Shown piece by piece: positions 37,383-46,365 of a stretch of DNA of 64,000 nucleotides. The notes under the pieces were generated by a model. That model saw only the letters and a list, made by a program, of their open reading frames with translations. It had not been told where the DNA came from and did no database searches. Source of the DNA: CAUZWH01 sp965224275 (lineage in GTDB: Bacteria > Pseudomonadota > Alphaproteobacteria > SHVV01); assembly GCA_965224275.1 (NCBI GenBank), contig CBDCYR010000015.1, positions 124,001-188,000 of the forward strand, read 5' to 3'. Every line of letters starts with the position of its first letter. The stretch's first letter is position 1. The position numbers and the translations under genes are program-made.

Positions 37383-38783
37383 TTAATCTAGATTTTCGCC
37401 AATTCTACTCACACATTCACGCGCACCCAGGATTGTCATCACATCAAAAATGGGGGGAGAGGCGGTTCGCCCGGTTAATGCGGCACGAAGCGGTTGCGCA
37501 ATTTCCTTCAGTTTTACCTGCTCCACATCGGCGAATCGGCGAATAAGGTCCTCTAGACTGCCGGCTTCCCATGGACTGAGTTGTGTCAATTCTGCGTTGA
37601 GGCGGCGGAGACGTTCGCGCGCATCACTGGTGAGAAGCTGCTGTGCTTTCGGGTCTAATTCGGGAACTCCATCAACAAGAAAAGGCATTGAATTATCAAT
37701 AACTTCGAGAAGAGTTTTAGATCTTTCCCTTAATAGTGGAAGAAGCGCCGCTATGCGGCTGAGCTGGTCCGCATTTGCGGGTTGGCCAAGACGTGATTCG
37801 ATCAACGGCGCCAGCGCATCCATTAGCGTTGATTCGTCGGCCGCCTTGACGTAATGCCCGTTTAGGGATTCGAGCCTGGACAGATCAAAGCGGGCGGCTG
37901 ATTTGCCGATACCATCCAGGTCAAACCATGTCCGCGCCTGTTCGGTTGAAATTATCTCGTCATCGCCGTGCGACCAGCCCAATCGCAAGAGGTAGTTTCG
38001 CATCGCATCGGGAAGAAACCCCGCATCGCGATAGGCTTCAACGCCGAGCGAACCGTGCCGTTTGGACAATTTGGCGCCATCCGGCCCATGAATCAAAGGA
38101 ATGTGGGCGAAAGACGGCGCGCTCCAACCAAGCGCCGTAAATAGGTTCGCTTGCCGCGCCGCATTATTGAGATGGTCATCGCCGCGGATTAGGTGCGTTA
38201 TCCCCATATCGTGGTCGTCGACCACGACCGAGAGCATGTAGGTTGGCGTCCCATCGGCTCGCATGAGAATCATGTCATCAAGCTGCTCGTTGGCGACTGT
38301 TACATCGCCCTGGACGAGATCTGGGACTGTTGTGAAGCCGGATTGTGGTGCTTTGAAGCGGACAACCGGATCGATGCCCGCGGGGGCCTCGTTGGGATCG
38401 CGATCGCGCCAGCGACCATCGTAGAAACGGCTACGACCTTCGGCTCTGGCGCTCTCCCGCATCGCGCTCAGTTCTTCGGGCGTGGCAAAGCAAAGATAAG
38501 CCTGATCGGTTGCGAGCAGTTGGCCGGCGATCTCGGCGTGGCGATCGCTACGCGCGAACTGAAAAACCACATCGCCGTCCCAATCGAGGCCTAACCATTT
38601 TAACCCTTCGAAGATCGCGTCGACCGCCGCTTCGGTTGAGCGCTTGCGGTCGGTATCTTCAATACGCAAGAGAAACCTGCCTTGGTGGTGGCGGGCGAAT
38701 AGCCAATTGAAGAGGGCGGTGCGCGCGCCGCCGACGTGTAGAAAACCGGTAGGGGAGGGCGCGAAACGCGTTACGACTGTCAT
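37383..38783 (-). CDS. gltX: glutamyl-tRNA synthetase
   Basis: It is a class I synthetase charging tRNA-Glu, 466 residues. The HIGH-type motif is in APSPTGFLHVGGARTALFNW and the KMSKS-type motif is KLSKRHG. The all-helical anticodon-binding domain forms the C-terminal third. Many alphaproteobacteria carry two GltX paralogs; whether this one charges tRNA-Glu or also tRNA-Gln cannot be told from this window. It is transcribed divergently from comEC. Confidence 0.96.
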   Translation of the reverse strand: MTVVTRFAPSPTGFLHVGGARTALFNWLFARHHQGRFLLRIEDTDRKRSTEAAVDAIFEGLKWLGLDWDGDVVFQFARSDRHAEIAGQLLATDQAYLCFATPEELSAMRESARAEGRSRFYDGRWRDRDPNEAPAGIDPVVRFKAPQSGFTTVPDLVQGDVTVANEQLDDMILMRADGTPTYMLSVVVDDHDMGITHLIRGDDHLNNAARQANLFTALGWSAPSFAHIPLIHGPDGAKLSKRHGSLGVEAYRDAGFLPDAMRNYLLRLGWSHGDDEIISTEQARTWFDLDGIGKSAARFDLSRLESLNGHYVKAADESTLMDALAPLIESRLGQPANADQLSRIAALLPLLRERSKTLLEVIDNSMPFLVDGVPELDPKAQQLLTSDARERLRRLNAELTQLSPWEAGSLEDLIRRFADVEQVKLKEIAQPLRAALTGRTASPPIFDVMTILGARECVSRIGENLD

Positions 38784-39662
38784 GGCGTGTCCGCCGGAAA
38801 CTGCGGGGAGGATTTCGGATGCGGGCCGTTTGTACGCTGGCGGTGATCGGCTGTCTAATACCCGCTAGCGTGTCCGCGATAGCGCACGAGTGAGATGCGA
38901 TGGCCCGAGTCGGTCGATCATGATGCAAAGTGGCATTGCCGTGGTTACTGAGACGTCGCGTCGCGTGTCGGTGGCACTGTTTGATTTATTGGCGTCCGAA
39001 AAGGATCGCTGGCGATTGTGGCTGCCGGTCGGGCTTGGTATCGGGATCGCAACCTATTTCGGATTGATGTCAGAGCCGTCTCCTTGGATCGCTGCCTCTA
39101 GTGCCATTCTCGCCTCGCTCGTTGTCATCTTGGGGCGTCGGTGGCCGGCGTTGCTGGCAGCCGCGTTAACGGTCCTGTTACTTGCTGGTGGCGCTGGCGT
39201 CGCGCAATGGAACACCCATGATGTCGCCGCACCAAAGCTGGCCAAGCAGCTTTATGCGAGAAAAGTTGAGGGACGGGTCGCCGCGGTATCCGCGATGCCA
39301 CGCGGCCTCCGACTCCTTCTCGAAAATTTGACGATCACCGGCGTGGACCCATCTCAGTCACCAAAATACGTCCGCGTGACCACACGCCAGCCCGACGGCG
39401 TCGTGGTTGGCGATCGCGTACGTCTTCGCGCGTCGCTACGTCCGCCATCCTGGCCGGCGCTGCCCGGTTCATTCGACTTCGAACGCAAAGCTTTCTTTGA
39501 GCAAATCGGTGCTTACGGCTTCACTCTCGGTCGGGTTGAAGTAATCGCATCCTCGGGTGCTGGGCCCCTATCGGATCTGAGTATTCGCCTAAATCGATTG
39601 CGGCAGGTAATCGGCCGGCGAATTCTTGCCGGCTCACCACCTGGCAGCGGTGCAATCGCTCA

Positions 39663-40594
39663 GAGTCCGACTCGAAACTCTATGTTTGATAACAGTACCT
39701 TGCGAGCCGCCTTGTGAGGAGTCGGATGTTGGCGACAAGAATCCATGCCTGTGCGGAGGCGATTGATTTCTCCCAATCCTTGGCCAGTCGACGGCATCGG
39801 TTGAGCCAGGCGAAGGTCCTCTCGACGACCCATCGTCTGGGCAGGAGCTCGAAGCCCTGGGCGGTGTCTGAGCGCTTGATGATCTCGAGCTTCCAGCGGC
39901 CGATGTCCTCAAGGGCGCCCTCGAGTTTCGGTCCCGCGTAGGCGGCGTCGGCGAAGAGGTGACGCAGCCGGGGGAAGCGATGACGGATCGATTTGAGGAC
40001 CTCGGGCGCGCCGTCGCGGTCCTGGATATCGGCTGCGTGCACGATCAGGCCGACCAGCAGGCCGAGTGTATCGGTGACGATGTGACGCTTGCGGCCCTTG
40101 ATCTTCTTGCCCGCGTCATAGCCCCGAACACCACCGCTTTCCGTGGTTTTCACGCTCTGGCTGTCGATCACCCCGGCGCTCGGGCCGGCCTCGCGTCCTT
40201 CCAGCTCCCGGGCCGCCATGACCAGGTGATGGTTGATGCTCTCCAGCAGGCCGTTGGAGCGCCAGTCGTAGAAATAGCGCTGGACCGTGGAAGGCGGAGG
40301 GAAGTCGTTCGGCAACATCGCCCACTGGCAGCCCGTCGAGGCCATGTACATGACCGCATCCATGACATGGCGCAGGTCCGTCGTCCTCGGCCGGCCGATC
40401 TTCTTGCGCGGCGGCATGAGCGGCGCGATCAACGCCCACTCTCGATCCGTCAGGTCGCTTGCGTAGCGCCCGCCACGGCGCTCATAATTCGGGCGAGTGA
40501 TTTCGGTCCACATGTTGTGCCTCCTCGTTTGCTTTGACACAACCGAGTAAGCCACAACCGACTGAAATCACTCAACTAGTTTCGGGTTGGCCTC
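39663..40594 (-). mobile_element. IS5-family insertion sequence, copy 1 (932 bp)
   Basis: Imperfect terminal inverted repeats (14 of 17 matching) begin GAGTCCGACTCGAAACT at the left end and read GAGGCCAACCCGAAACT inward from the right end. The element holds one transposase gene on the minus strand. Length, single ORF, TNA target and repeat ends place it in the IS5 family, probably the IS1031 subgroup. Confidence 0.92.
39680..40513 (-). CDS. IS5-family DDE transposase, copy 1
   Basis: It is a 277-residue transposase. An N-terminal DUF4096-type domain contains DLTDREWALIAPLMPP and GCQWAMLPNDFPP. The DDE residues are Asp in VIDSQSVKT, Asp in HLFADAAYAG and Glu in RRWVVERTFAWLNR. The ATG at 40513 has AGGAGG seven bases upstream and is preferred to an in-frame start at 40555. 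The gene is intact and identical in protein to copy 2, so at least one element may be active. Confidence 0.93.
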   Translation of the reverse strand: MWTEITRPNYERRGGRYASDLTDREWALIAPLMPPRKKIGRPRTTDLRHVMDAVMYMASTGCQWAMLPNDFPPPSTVQRYFYDWRSNGLLESINHHLVMAARELEGREAGPSAGVIDSQSVKTTESGGVRGYDAGKKIKGRKRHIVTDTLGLLVGLIVHAADIQDRDGAPEVLKSIRHRFPRLRHLFADAAYAGPKLEGALEDIGRWKLEIIKRSDTAQGFELLPRRWVVERTFAWLNRCRRLAKDWEKSIASAQAWILVANIRLLTRRLARYCYQT

Positions 40595-40597
40595 TAA

Positions 40598-41529
40598 GAG
40601 TCCGACTCGAAACTCTATGTTTGATAACAGTACCTTGCGAGCCGCCTTGTGAGGAGTCGGATGTTGGCGACAAGAATCCATGCCTGTGCGGAGGCGATTG
40701 ATTTCTCCCAATCCTTGGCCAGTCGACGGCATCGGTTGAGCCAGGCGAAGGTCCTCTCGACGACCCATCGTCTGGGCAGGAGCTCGAAGCCCTGGGCGGT
40801 GTCTGAGCGCTTGATGATCTCGAGCTTCCAGCGGCCGATGTCCTCAAGGGCGCCCTCGAGTTTCGGTCCCGCGTAGGCGGCGTCGGCGAAGAGGTGACGC
40901 AGCCGGGGGAAGCGATGACGGATCGATTTGAGGACCTCGGGCGCGCCGTCGCGGTCCTGGATATCGGCTGCGTGCACGATCAGGCCGACCAGCAGGCCGA
41001 GTGTATCGGTGACGATGTGACGCTTGCGGCCCTTGATCTTCTTGCCCGCGTCATAGCCCCGAACACCACCGCTTTCCGTGGTTTTCACGCTCTGGCTGTC
41101 GATCACCCCGGCGCTCGGGCCGGCCTCGCGTCCTTCCAGCTCCCGGGCCGCCATGACCAGGTGATGGTTGATGCTCTCCAGCAGGCCGTTGGAGCGCCAG
41201 TCGTAGAAATAGCGCTGGACCGTGGAAGGCGGAGGGAAGTCGTTCGGCAACATCGCCCACTGGCAGCCCGTCGAGGCCATGTACATGACCGCATCCATGA
41301 CATGGCGCAGGTCCGTCGTCCTCGGCCGGCCGATCTTCTTGCGCGGCGGCATGAGCGGCGCGATCAACGCCCACTCTCGATCCGTCAGGTCGCTTGCGTA
41401 GCGCCCGCCACGGCGCTCATAATTCGGGCGAGTGATTTCGGTCCACATGTTGTGCCTCCTCGTTTGCTTTGACACAACCGAGTAAGCCACAACCGACTGA
41501 AATCACTCAACTAGTTTCGGGTTGGCCTC
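40598..41529 (-). mobile_element. IS5-family insertion sequence, copy 2 (932 bp)
   Basis: The same 932-bp element is repeated in the same orientation 3 bp after copy 1. By reading it appears identical at the nucleotide level, including both terminal repeats. Head-to-tail placement puts the right end of copy 1 beside the left end of copy 2. Confidence 0.92.
40615..41448 (-). CDS. IS5-family DDE transposase, copy 2
   Basis: It has the same 277-residue product as copy 1, with the DDE motifs VIDSQSVKT, FADAAYAG and VVERTFAW all present. It has the same AGGAGG ribosome binding site before the ATG at 41448. Confidence 0.93.
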   Translation of the reverse strand: MWTEITRPNYERRGGRYASDLTDREWALIAPLMPPRKKIGRPRTTDLRHVMDAVMYMASTGCQWAMLPNDFPPPSTVQRYFYDWRSNGLLESINHHLVMAARELEGREAGPSAGVIDSQSVKTTESGGVRGYDAGKKIKGRKRHIVTDTLGLLVGLIVHAADIQDRDGAPEVLKSIRHRFPRLRHLFADAAYAGPKLEGALEDIGRWKLEIIKRSDTAQGFELLPRRWVVERTFAWLNRCRRLAKDWEKSIASAQAWILVANIRLLTRRLARYCYQT

Positions 41530-42995
41530 TCAGGCGCTAATGACCGGCGATCGGGGCTCGATCGCCGCGGCAGATCTCGACGTCATGCGTGACTCCGGCT
41601 TGGCCCATCTGCTCGCGATATCAGGACTCCATGTCGGTCTGATGGCAGCCACTCTGTTTTTCGTCCTGCGAGCGATGCTCGCCCTGGTACCGGCGCTAGC
41701 GTTGCGCCACCCGATTAAGAAATACGCCGCGTTCGGATCGATGCTTGGGGCGCTGGCTTATCTCACCCTGACGGGCGCCACCGTGCCTACGCAACGGGCA
41801 TTTGTCATGACCTGTTTGGTCTTGCTCGCGGTGATCCTGGATCGCCGCGTTATTTCGATGGCACTCGCAGCCTGGGCGGCGCTGGCAGTGCTCGTCATCA
41901 GTCCACAAAGTATTTTGGGCCCGAGCTTCCAGCTTTCGTTTGCCGCGGTCATAGCATTGATTGCCGTTTATGAAGCACTGCGAGGACATTTCCGGCGGTG
42001 GCGGACCCAGGCGAAGGTTTTCAAGCGCCTGCTGGTCTATGTCGTGAGCGTCGGGTTAACCACTGTGGTGGCTGGGTTGGCGACAGCACCATTTGCGATT
42101 TACCACTTCAATCGCTTTGCGATATTCGGACTGATAGCCAATCTGGTTGCCGTCCCCATCATGGCAATGTGGGTGATGCCATTGGCTATGTTCGCCTATT
42201 TGCTGATGCTGGCCGGCTTCGAGGGCGCCGCACTGGTTCCCATAAGCTGGGGGATCGAGATAATTCTGAGGGTTGCGCGCGGAGGCCGGGTTGCCGGGAT
42301 CGGTCGTCCTGATCCCGAGCTTCACAATCTGGGGACTGACGTTGATTGCGATGGGAGGATTGTGGCTCTGTCTGTGGCAGCGACGATGGCGTTTTTTCGG
42401 CATCCCGTTGGTTGCGGTCGGGCTTTCTTCTGCATTCCTCCAACAGGGGCCGGATATCCTGATCGACGATAGTGGGCGCTTATTCGCAATTCGCGATTCC
42501 GAGGGTGACTTGCGATTATCAAGCCGACGCATTGCCCGATTTACAGCCGACCAATGGCTACGGCGGACCGCGCAGCGAGAAAGCGGTGACTGGCCAATTG
42601 CGGACGGAATTCAGGATCGCACGCTGCGGTGCGACGTTCTCGGCTGTATCTATCGAGCCAAAGGCCACACCGCGGCGCTCGTTCAGGATGCGCGGGCTCT
42701 CAACGACGATTGTGGAGCCGCAACGCTCGTTGTCAGTATAATTCCGGTTCGCAAACGTTGTCGGTCAGCGCGCATCGTAATCGACCGTTTCGATTTGTGG
42801 CGCAGCGGCGGGCACGCGATATGGCTCGGCCCGGGTGACAGGATTAAGGTAAGGAGCGTTGCTTCCGTGCGCGGCGAGCGGCCGTGGAATTCGAGCATGG
42901 CGACGCCCGATATCGCCAGCAAATACGCAACCGTAAGCGACCGCCGATCTGCGGCGCCCGCTTTGGCAACAAGTATTTGGTTGTGCAGGGTTTAT

Positions 42996-43694
42996 TTAGT
43001 TGTAGTGCCGGATCAATGCGGCGAGGCGGCCCTGAACCTTAACCCGATCGGGGCCGAAAATGCGCGTTTCGTAGAGCGAGTTAGCGGCCTCGAGAGCTAT
43101 AGAATCCCCCTTGCGGCGCAGCCGCTTTAGCGTCACTTCCTCATTGTCGATCAACGCAACCACGATTTGTCCGGTATCGGCGCGTTCACACCGTTCGACG
43201 ACCGCGGTGTCACCGTCGTGTATTCCGGCGTCGACCATCGAATCGCCAGCGACCTCGAGCGCGTAATACTCACCTTTGCCAAGGAAGCCACTGGGTACCA
43301 TCACTGTGGTCGTTTGGTCGCGCAACGCTTCGATCGGAGTACCAGCAGCGATGCGGCCGTAAAGTGGCAATTCCATGGACGGCGTATCGCTAACGGCTTC
43401 GCGGCCCGGAAGCGCATTGCTGAAGTCACCCTCGATGACATTGGGCGAAAATTGGCCAGCGCCGGTTTTCGGCGCCATTGCCTCGGGTAATTTGAGGACT
43501 TCCAGCGCGCGCGCACGATGCGGCAAGCGGCGAATGAAGCCACGTTCTTCGAGTGCTGTGATAAGCCGATGGATCCCGGATTTTGACTTTAGGTTGAGGG
43601 CGTCCTTCATTTCGTCGAAGGAGGGGGAAACGCCGCTCTGGACGAGGCGCTGATGAACAAATATCAGAAGCTCATGTTGTTTCTTGGTCAACAT
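42996..43694 (-). CDS. lexA: LexA repressor
   Basis: It represses SOS genes and cleaves itself on RecA activation. The 232 residues have an N-terminal winged helix-turn-helix (DEMKDALNLKSKSGIHRLITAL) and a C-terminal S24 peptidase domain. The cleavage site is Ala117-Gly118 in RIAAGTP, with catalytic Ser152 in GDSMVDAG and Lys190 in EVTLKRLRR. Its promoter carries a LexA box, so it is autoregulated. Its 3' end overlaps the decayed tail of comEC on the opposite strand. Confidence 0.96.
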   Translation of the reverse strand: MLTKKQHELLIFVHQRLVQSGVSPSFDEMKDALNLKSKSGIHRLITALEERGFIRRLPHRARALEVLKLPEAMAPKTGAGQFSPNVIEGDFSNALPGREAVSDTPSMELPLYGRIAAGTPIEALRDQTTTVMVPSGFLGKGEYYALEVAGDSMVDAGIHDGDTAVVERCERADTGQIVVALIDNEEVTLKRLRRKGDSIALEAANSLYETRIFGPDRVKVQGRLAALIRHYN

Positions 43695-43718
43695 CGCCGA
43701 AATGACCCCCTATATATA

Positions 43719-43772
43719 GAACAAAACCAAAACGTCTGCACATGTTCTAGTTTAGTTCTTATTTCAGGTCAA
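43719..43772 (-). promoter_or_regulatory. lexA promoter with SOS box
   Basis: On the minus strand TTGACC (43772-43767) and TAGAAC (43749-43744) are 17 bp apart. A perfect alphaproteobacterial LexA box GAAC-N7-GAAC (43758-43744; GTTC-N7-GTTC on plus) covers the -10 and part of the spacer, so bound LexA would block the polymerase. A second, one-mismatch half-pair GAAC-N7-AAAC is at 43719-43733 on plus, close to the start codon. Confidence 0.8.
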
Positions 43773-43811
43773 GCGTGATTTCGATGACATATCCACATAT
43801 TCTGCCGTTTG

Positions 43812-45050
43812 TTAGAGAATCCACGACGATCCATCGAGTTCGATGATTTCAATCGCGTCGCCCGATTTTGCCGCTGGCGCGTGTGGCGGGCGAATCGCCA
43901 GGCAATCTGCCCGTGATAGCAACGACAGCATACTGCTGTCTTGTTTCTGAAACGGCGTCGCGATACGGCGTTGGGCGCCATCGACAGAGATTGACGCGCG
44001 CAGGTAATCCTCGCGTTCATCGTTCGCCGGCAAATCGATCCCAAGCGTAGCTTGCCGTCGGATGCGCTGAGGATCGTCCGGCAGTCCCAGCATCGCCCGC
44101 AAGGCTGGCAGGACAAAAATTAGGGCGCAGACGAGCGACGAAACAGGATTGCCCGGCACGCCGACCATGGGAACACCTTGAAGATTGCCAAACATCAATG
44201 GCTTGCCGGGCCGCATGGCGATTCGCCAGAAGTCGACTTCGAGCCCTTTCTCACCTAGAACCGCTTGCACCAAGTCATGGTCACCGACTGAGGCACCGCC
44301 CATTGTGATCAGTAGATCGGCACCGCGAACACCCTCAACCATTGTTGCCAGGGACTGACGATTATCCAGCGCAATGCCGAGATCTATCGGCTCGCCGCCA
44401 TGCGCATTGACAAACGCAGCCATCGCCAAAGCGTTCGAACTAACAATTTGGTTGCGCCCGATGGATTCGCCGGGCCGGACAATTTCATCACCGGTAGCCA
44501 GCAGCGCGACGCGGGGGCGACGACGCACTTCGAGCCACGGTACATTCATCGCAGCGGCCAGACCGACATTGCGCGGCGACATGACGGTTCCGGCGGCCAG
44601 GCCGATGTCGCCGGCGCAAAAATCAAGGCCTGCCGGGCGAACGTAAGTGCCGCGGGCGGCCGCATCACGGATGGTGATCTCATCGCCATCCGCGTCGACG
44701 TTTTCCTGGATAACGATCGTATCCGTACCCGGTGGCAGTGGACCACCAGTAAAGATTCGCACCGCCTCTCCGGTCCCGACGTCGCCATCGAACGCGCCAC
44801 CTGCGGGTGCTGCGCCGACTTGCCTTAAGCGTGCCGGTATCTGGCTGATGTCCTCGGCGCGAACCGCGTAACCGTCCATCGCTGAAACGTCGGCCGGTGG
44901 TTGGGTCACGCGCGCGATCACGTCAGCGGCGAGAACCCGCCCGCCTGCCTGTGCCAGGCTCACGGTTTCCGGCGGCGTCGGAACCACAGACCTGACAATG
45001 TGCGCGCGCGCATCCGCAACGGGCAGCAACGGGGAACGTTGTTGGCCCAT
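43812..45050 (-). CDS. moeA: molybdopterin molybdenumtransferase
   Basis: It inserts molybdenum into adenylylated molybdopterin, the last step of molybdenum cofactor assembly. The 412 residues have domain II (residues ~50-140) and a MoCF-type domain III with LLATGDEIV, SSNALAMAAF and TMGGASVGDHD, plus MRPGKPLMFG and GVPGNPVSS. It follows moaC by 12 bp in a trpD-trpC-moaC-moeA run. Confidence 0.95.
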   Translation of the reverse strand: MGQQRSPLLPVADARAHIVRSVVPTPPETVSLAQAGGRVLAADVIARVTQPPADVSAMDGYAVRAEDISQIPARLRQVGAAPAGGAFDGDVGTGEAVRIFTGGPLPPGTDTIVIQENVDADGDEITIRDAAARGTYVRPAGLDFCAGDIGLAAGTVMSPRNVGLAAAMNVPWLEVRRRPRVALLATGDEIVRPGESIGRNQIVSSNALAMAAFVNAHGGEPIDLGIALDNRQSLATMVEGVRGADLLITMGGASVGDHDLVQAVLGEKGLEVDFWRIAMRPGKPLMFGNLQGVPMVGVPGNPVSSLVCALIFVLPALRAMLGLPDDPQRIRRQATLGIDLPANDEREDYLRASISVDGAQRRIATPFQKQDSSMLSLLSRADCLAIRPPHAPAAKSGDAIEIIELDGSSWIL

Positions 45051-45062
45051 CGTCAGAAAATC

Positions 45063-45539
45063 CTAACTACCATGGAAGGTGCCGGATTTTCCGCCGGCTT
45101 TGTAGGTCAAGCGAATATCGGTAATCGTCATGCCGCGATCGACGGCTTTGCACATGTCGTAAACGGTTAACGCCGCGACACTCACCGCCGTCAGGGCTTC
45201 CATTTCAACACCGGTCTTGGCACTGACGCGGCAGGTTGCCGTTATGTCGACCGCGTTGCGTTGCGCGTCGCAGCTCAAGTCGATTTCAATCGACGACAGC
45301 GATAGTGGGTGGCACAGCGGGATCAGGTCCGGCGTTCGTTTGGCGCCCATGATTCCGGCGAGCCGCGCGATCGATAGCACGTCTCCTTTTGTGATTCCGC
45401 CATCGGTAATCAATTTCAGTGTTTCCGGCTTCATGATCACGGCGGCAGCGGCGGTGGCTACTCGATCGCTCGGCTGCTTGTCGCCCACGTCGACCATGCG
45501 AGCGTTGCCGTTGTCGTCGAAGTGCGTGAAATCGGCCAC
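45063..45539 (-). CDS. moaC: cyclic pyranopterin monophosphate synthase
   Basis: It makes cyclic pyranopterin monophosphate from the MoaA product. The 158 residues contain THFDDNGNARMVDV, AKRTPDLIPLCHPLSLS and GVEMEALTAVSVAALTVYDM, all hallmarks. The GTG at 45539 gives the family N-terminus; an ATG at 45566 in the same frame would start inside trpC and is less likely. Confidence 0.95.
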   Translation of the reverse strand: MADFTHFDDNGNARMVDVGDKQPSDRVATAAAAVIMKPETLKLITDGGITKGDVLSIARLAGIMGAKRTPDLIPLCHPLSLSSIEIDLSCDAQRNAVDITATCRVSAKTGVEMEALTAVSVAALTVYDMCKAVDRGMTITDIRLTYKAGGKSGTFHGS

Positions 45540-45549
45540 GAGGCAGATC

Positions 45550-46365
45550 CTATGCCAACATCGCAATCGAATCGCCGGTGTCCAGCAGCGCCCGTGTTGC
45601 GGCGGCGACGTCGGCCTGGCGCATGAGAGCTTCGCCGACCAGAAAACAGCGGACTCCGACAGCTGCCATGCGAGCGAGATCGGCCGGTGTTGAAATCCCG
45701 CTTTCGCTCACCACCAGCGCACCGTCTGGCATCGATCCCACAAGCGCCTCGGTTGTTGCTAGATCCACTGAAAGCGTGGTCAGGTCGCGGTTATTGACGC
45801 CGATTAATCGGCTCTGCAACCTGCTCGCACGGTCAAGCTCCTCGCGATTGTGAACTTCCACCAGCACGTCCATGCCGAGCTCGTGGGCAGTTGATTCGAG
45901 CTCGATTGCGATTTTGTCGTCGAGCGCCGCCATGATCAGGAGGATGCAGTCCGCACCCAATTCGCGAGCTTCGAACACCTGATAGATGTCGAGCATGAAA
46001 TCCTTGCGTAGCACCGGCAAATCAACCGCGGCCCGGGCGGCGATGAGGTCGTCGTCGCAACCCTGGAAATAGGGCCCCTGAGTTAACACCGAGAGGCAGG
46101 TCGCGCCGCCGCTGGCATAGTCGGCGGCCAGGGTAGGGGCATCAAAATCAGCTCGGATAAGGCCCTTGCTCGGCGACGCTTTCTTTATCTCCGCAATGAG
46201 GCCGTAGCTGACCGATGCTTGACGCGCGAGCGCGTCGCGGAAGCTGCGGGGCGCTGAGTCGTTATTTCGCGCTGCGGTTTCGATATCGGCCAGCGGACGC
46301 CGCTCGCGGCGCTCGGTGATCTCCACGCGCTTTTCGTCGCAGATTTTGCTGAGCACGTTTGCCAT
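45550..46365 (-). CDS. trpC: indole-3-glycerol phosphate synthase
   Basis: It catalyses the ring closure to indole-3-glycerol phosphate in tryptophan synthesis. It is a 271-residue TIM barrel with AEIKKASPSKGLIR (catalytic Lys), PVLRKDFMLD, VEVHNREELDR, IGVNNRDL and VSESGI. The start overlaps the trpD stop (TGATG). It lacks a fused TrpF domain. Confidence 0.96.
   Translation of the reverse strand: MANVLSKICDEKRVEITERRERRPLADIETAARNNDSAPRSFRDALARQASVSYGLIAEIKKASPSKGLIRADFDAPTLAADYASGGATCLSVLTQGPYFQGCDDDLIAARAAVDLPVLRKDFMLDIYQVFEARELGADCILLIMAALDDKIAIELESTAHELGMDVLVEVHNREELDRASRLQSRLIGVNNRDLTTLSVDLATTEALVGSMPDGALVVSESGISTPADLARMAAVGVRCFLVGEALMRQADVAAATRALLDTGDSIAMLA

Larger units (their letters stand above)
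39660..41532. repeat. TCA target duplication flanking an IS tandem dimer
   Basis: The trinucleotide TCA stands at 39660-39662 and again at 41530-41532, immediately outside the two IS copies. This fits the TNA target choice and 3-bp duplication of the IS1031-like group of IS5. The two copies are separated by TAA (40595-40597), also a TNA triplet but different from the outer pair. The repeat period is exactly 935 bp. Confidence 0.9.
38920..43130 (+). pseudogene. comEC: comEC, split by a tandem IS pair and frameshifted
   Basis: ComEC is the inner-membrane channel for single-stranded DNA uptake. The 5' fragment (38920-39662) encodes N-terminal helices and the DUF4131 OB-fold. After two IS elements, the 3' part resumes at 41533. 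Removing the ISs and one TCA target copy restores AIAQALMTGDRG in frame, inside the conserved motif before SGLAHLLAISGLH. A second lesion follows: an extra G at about 42281-42282 shifts ILRVA out of the frame that continues EAGLPGSVVLIPS. Removing one G joins both. The C-terminal frame after RGERPW (about 42890) has no stop until 43130 and overlaps lexA antisense. The gene should be non-functional. Confidence 0.9.

Noticed and set aside
39959..41472. Two identical 192-residue plus-strand reading frames (39959-40537 and 40894-41472)
   Set aside because: They are the exact complement of the IS transposase genes and show no domain of their own.
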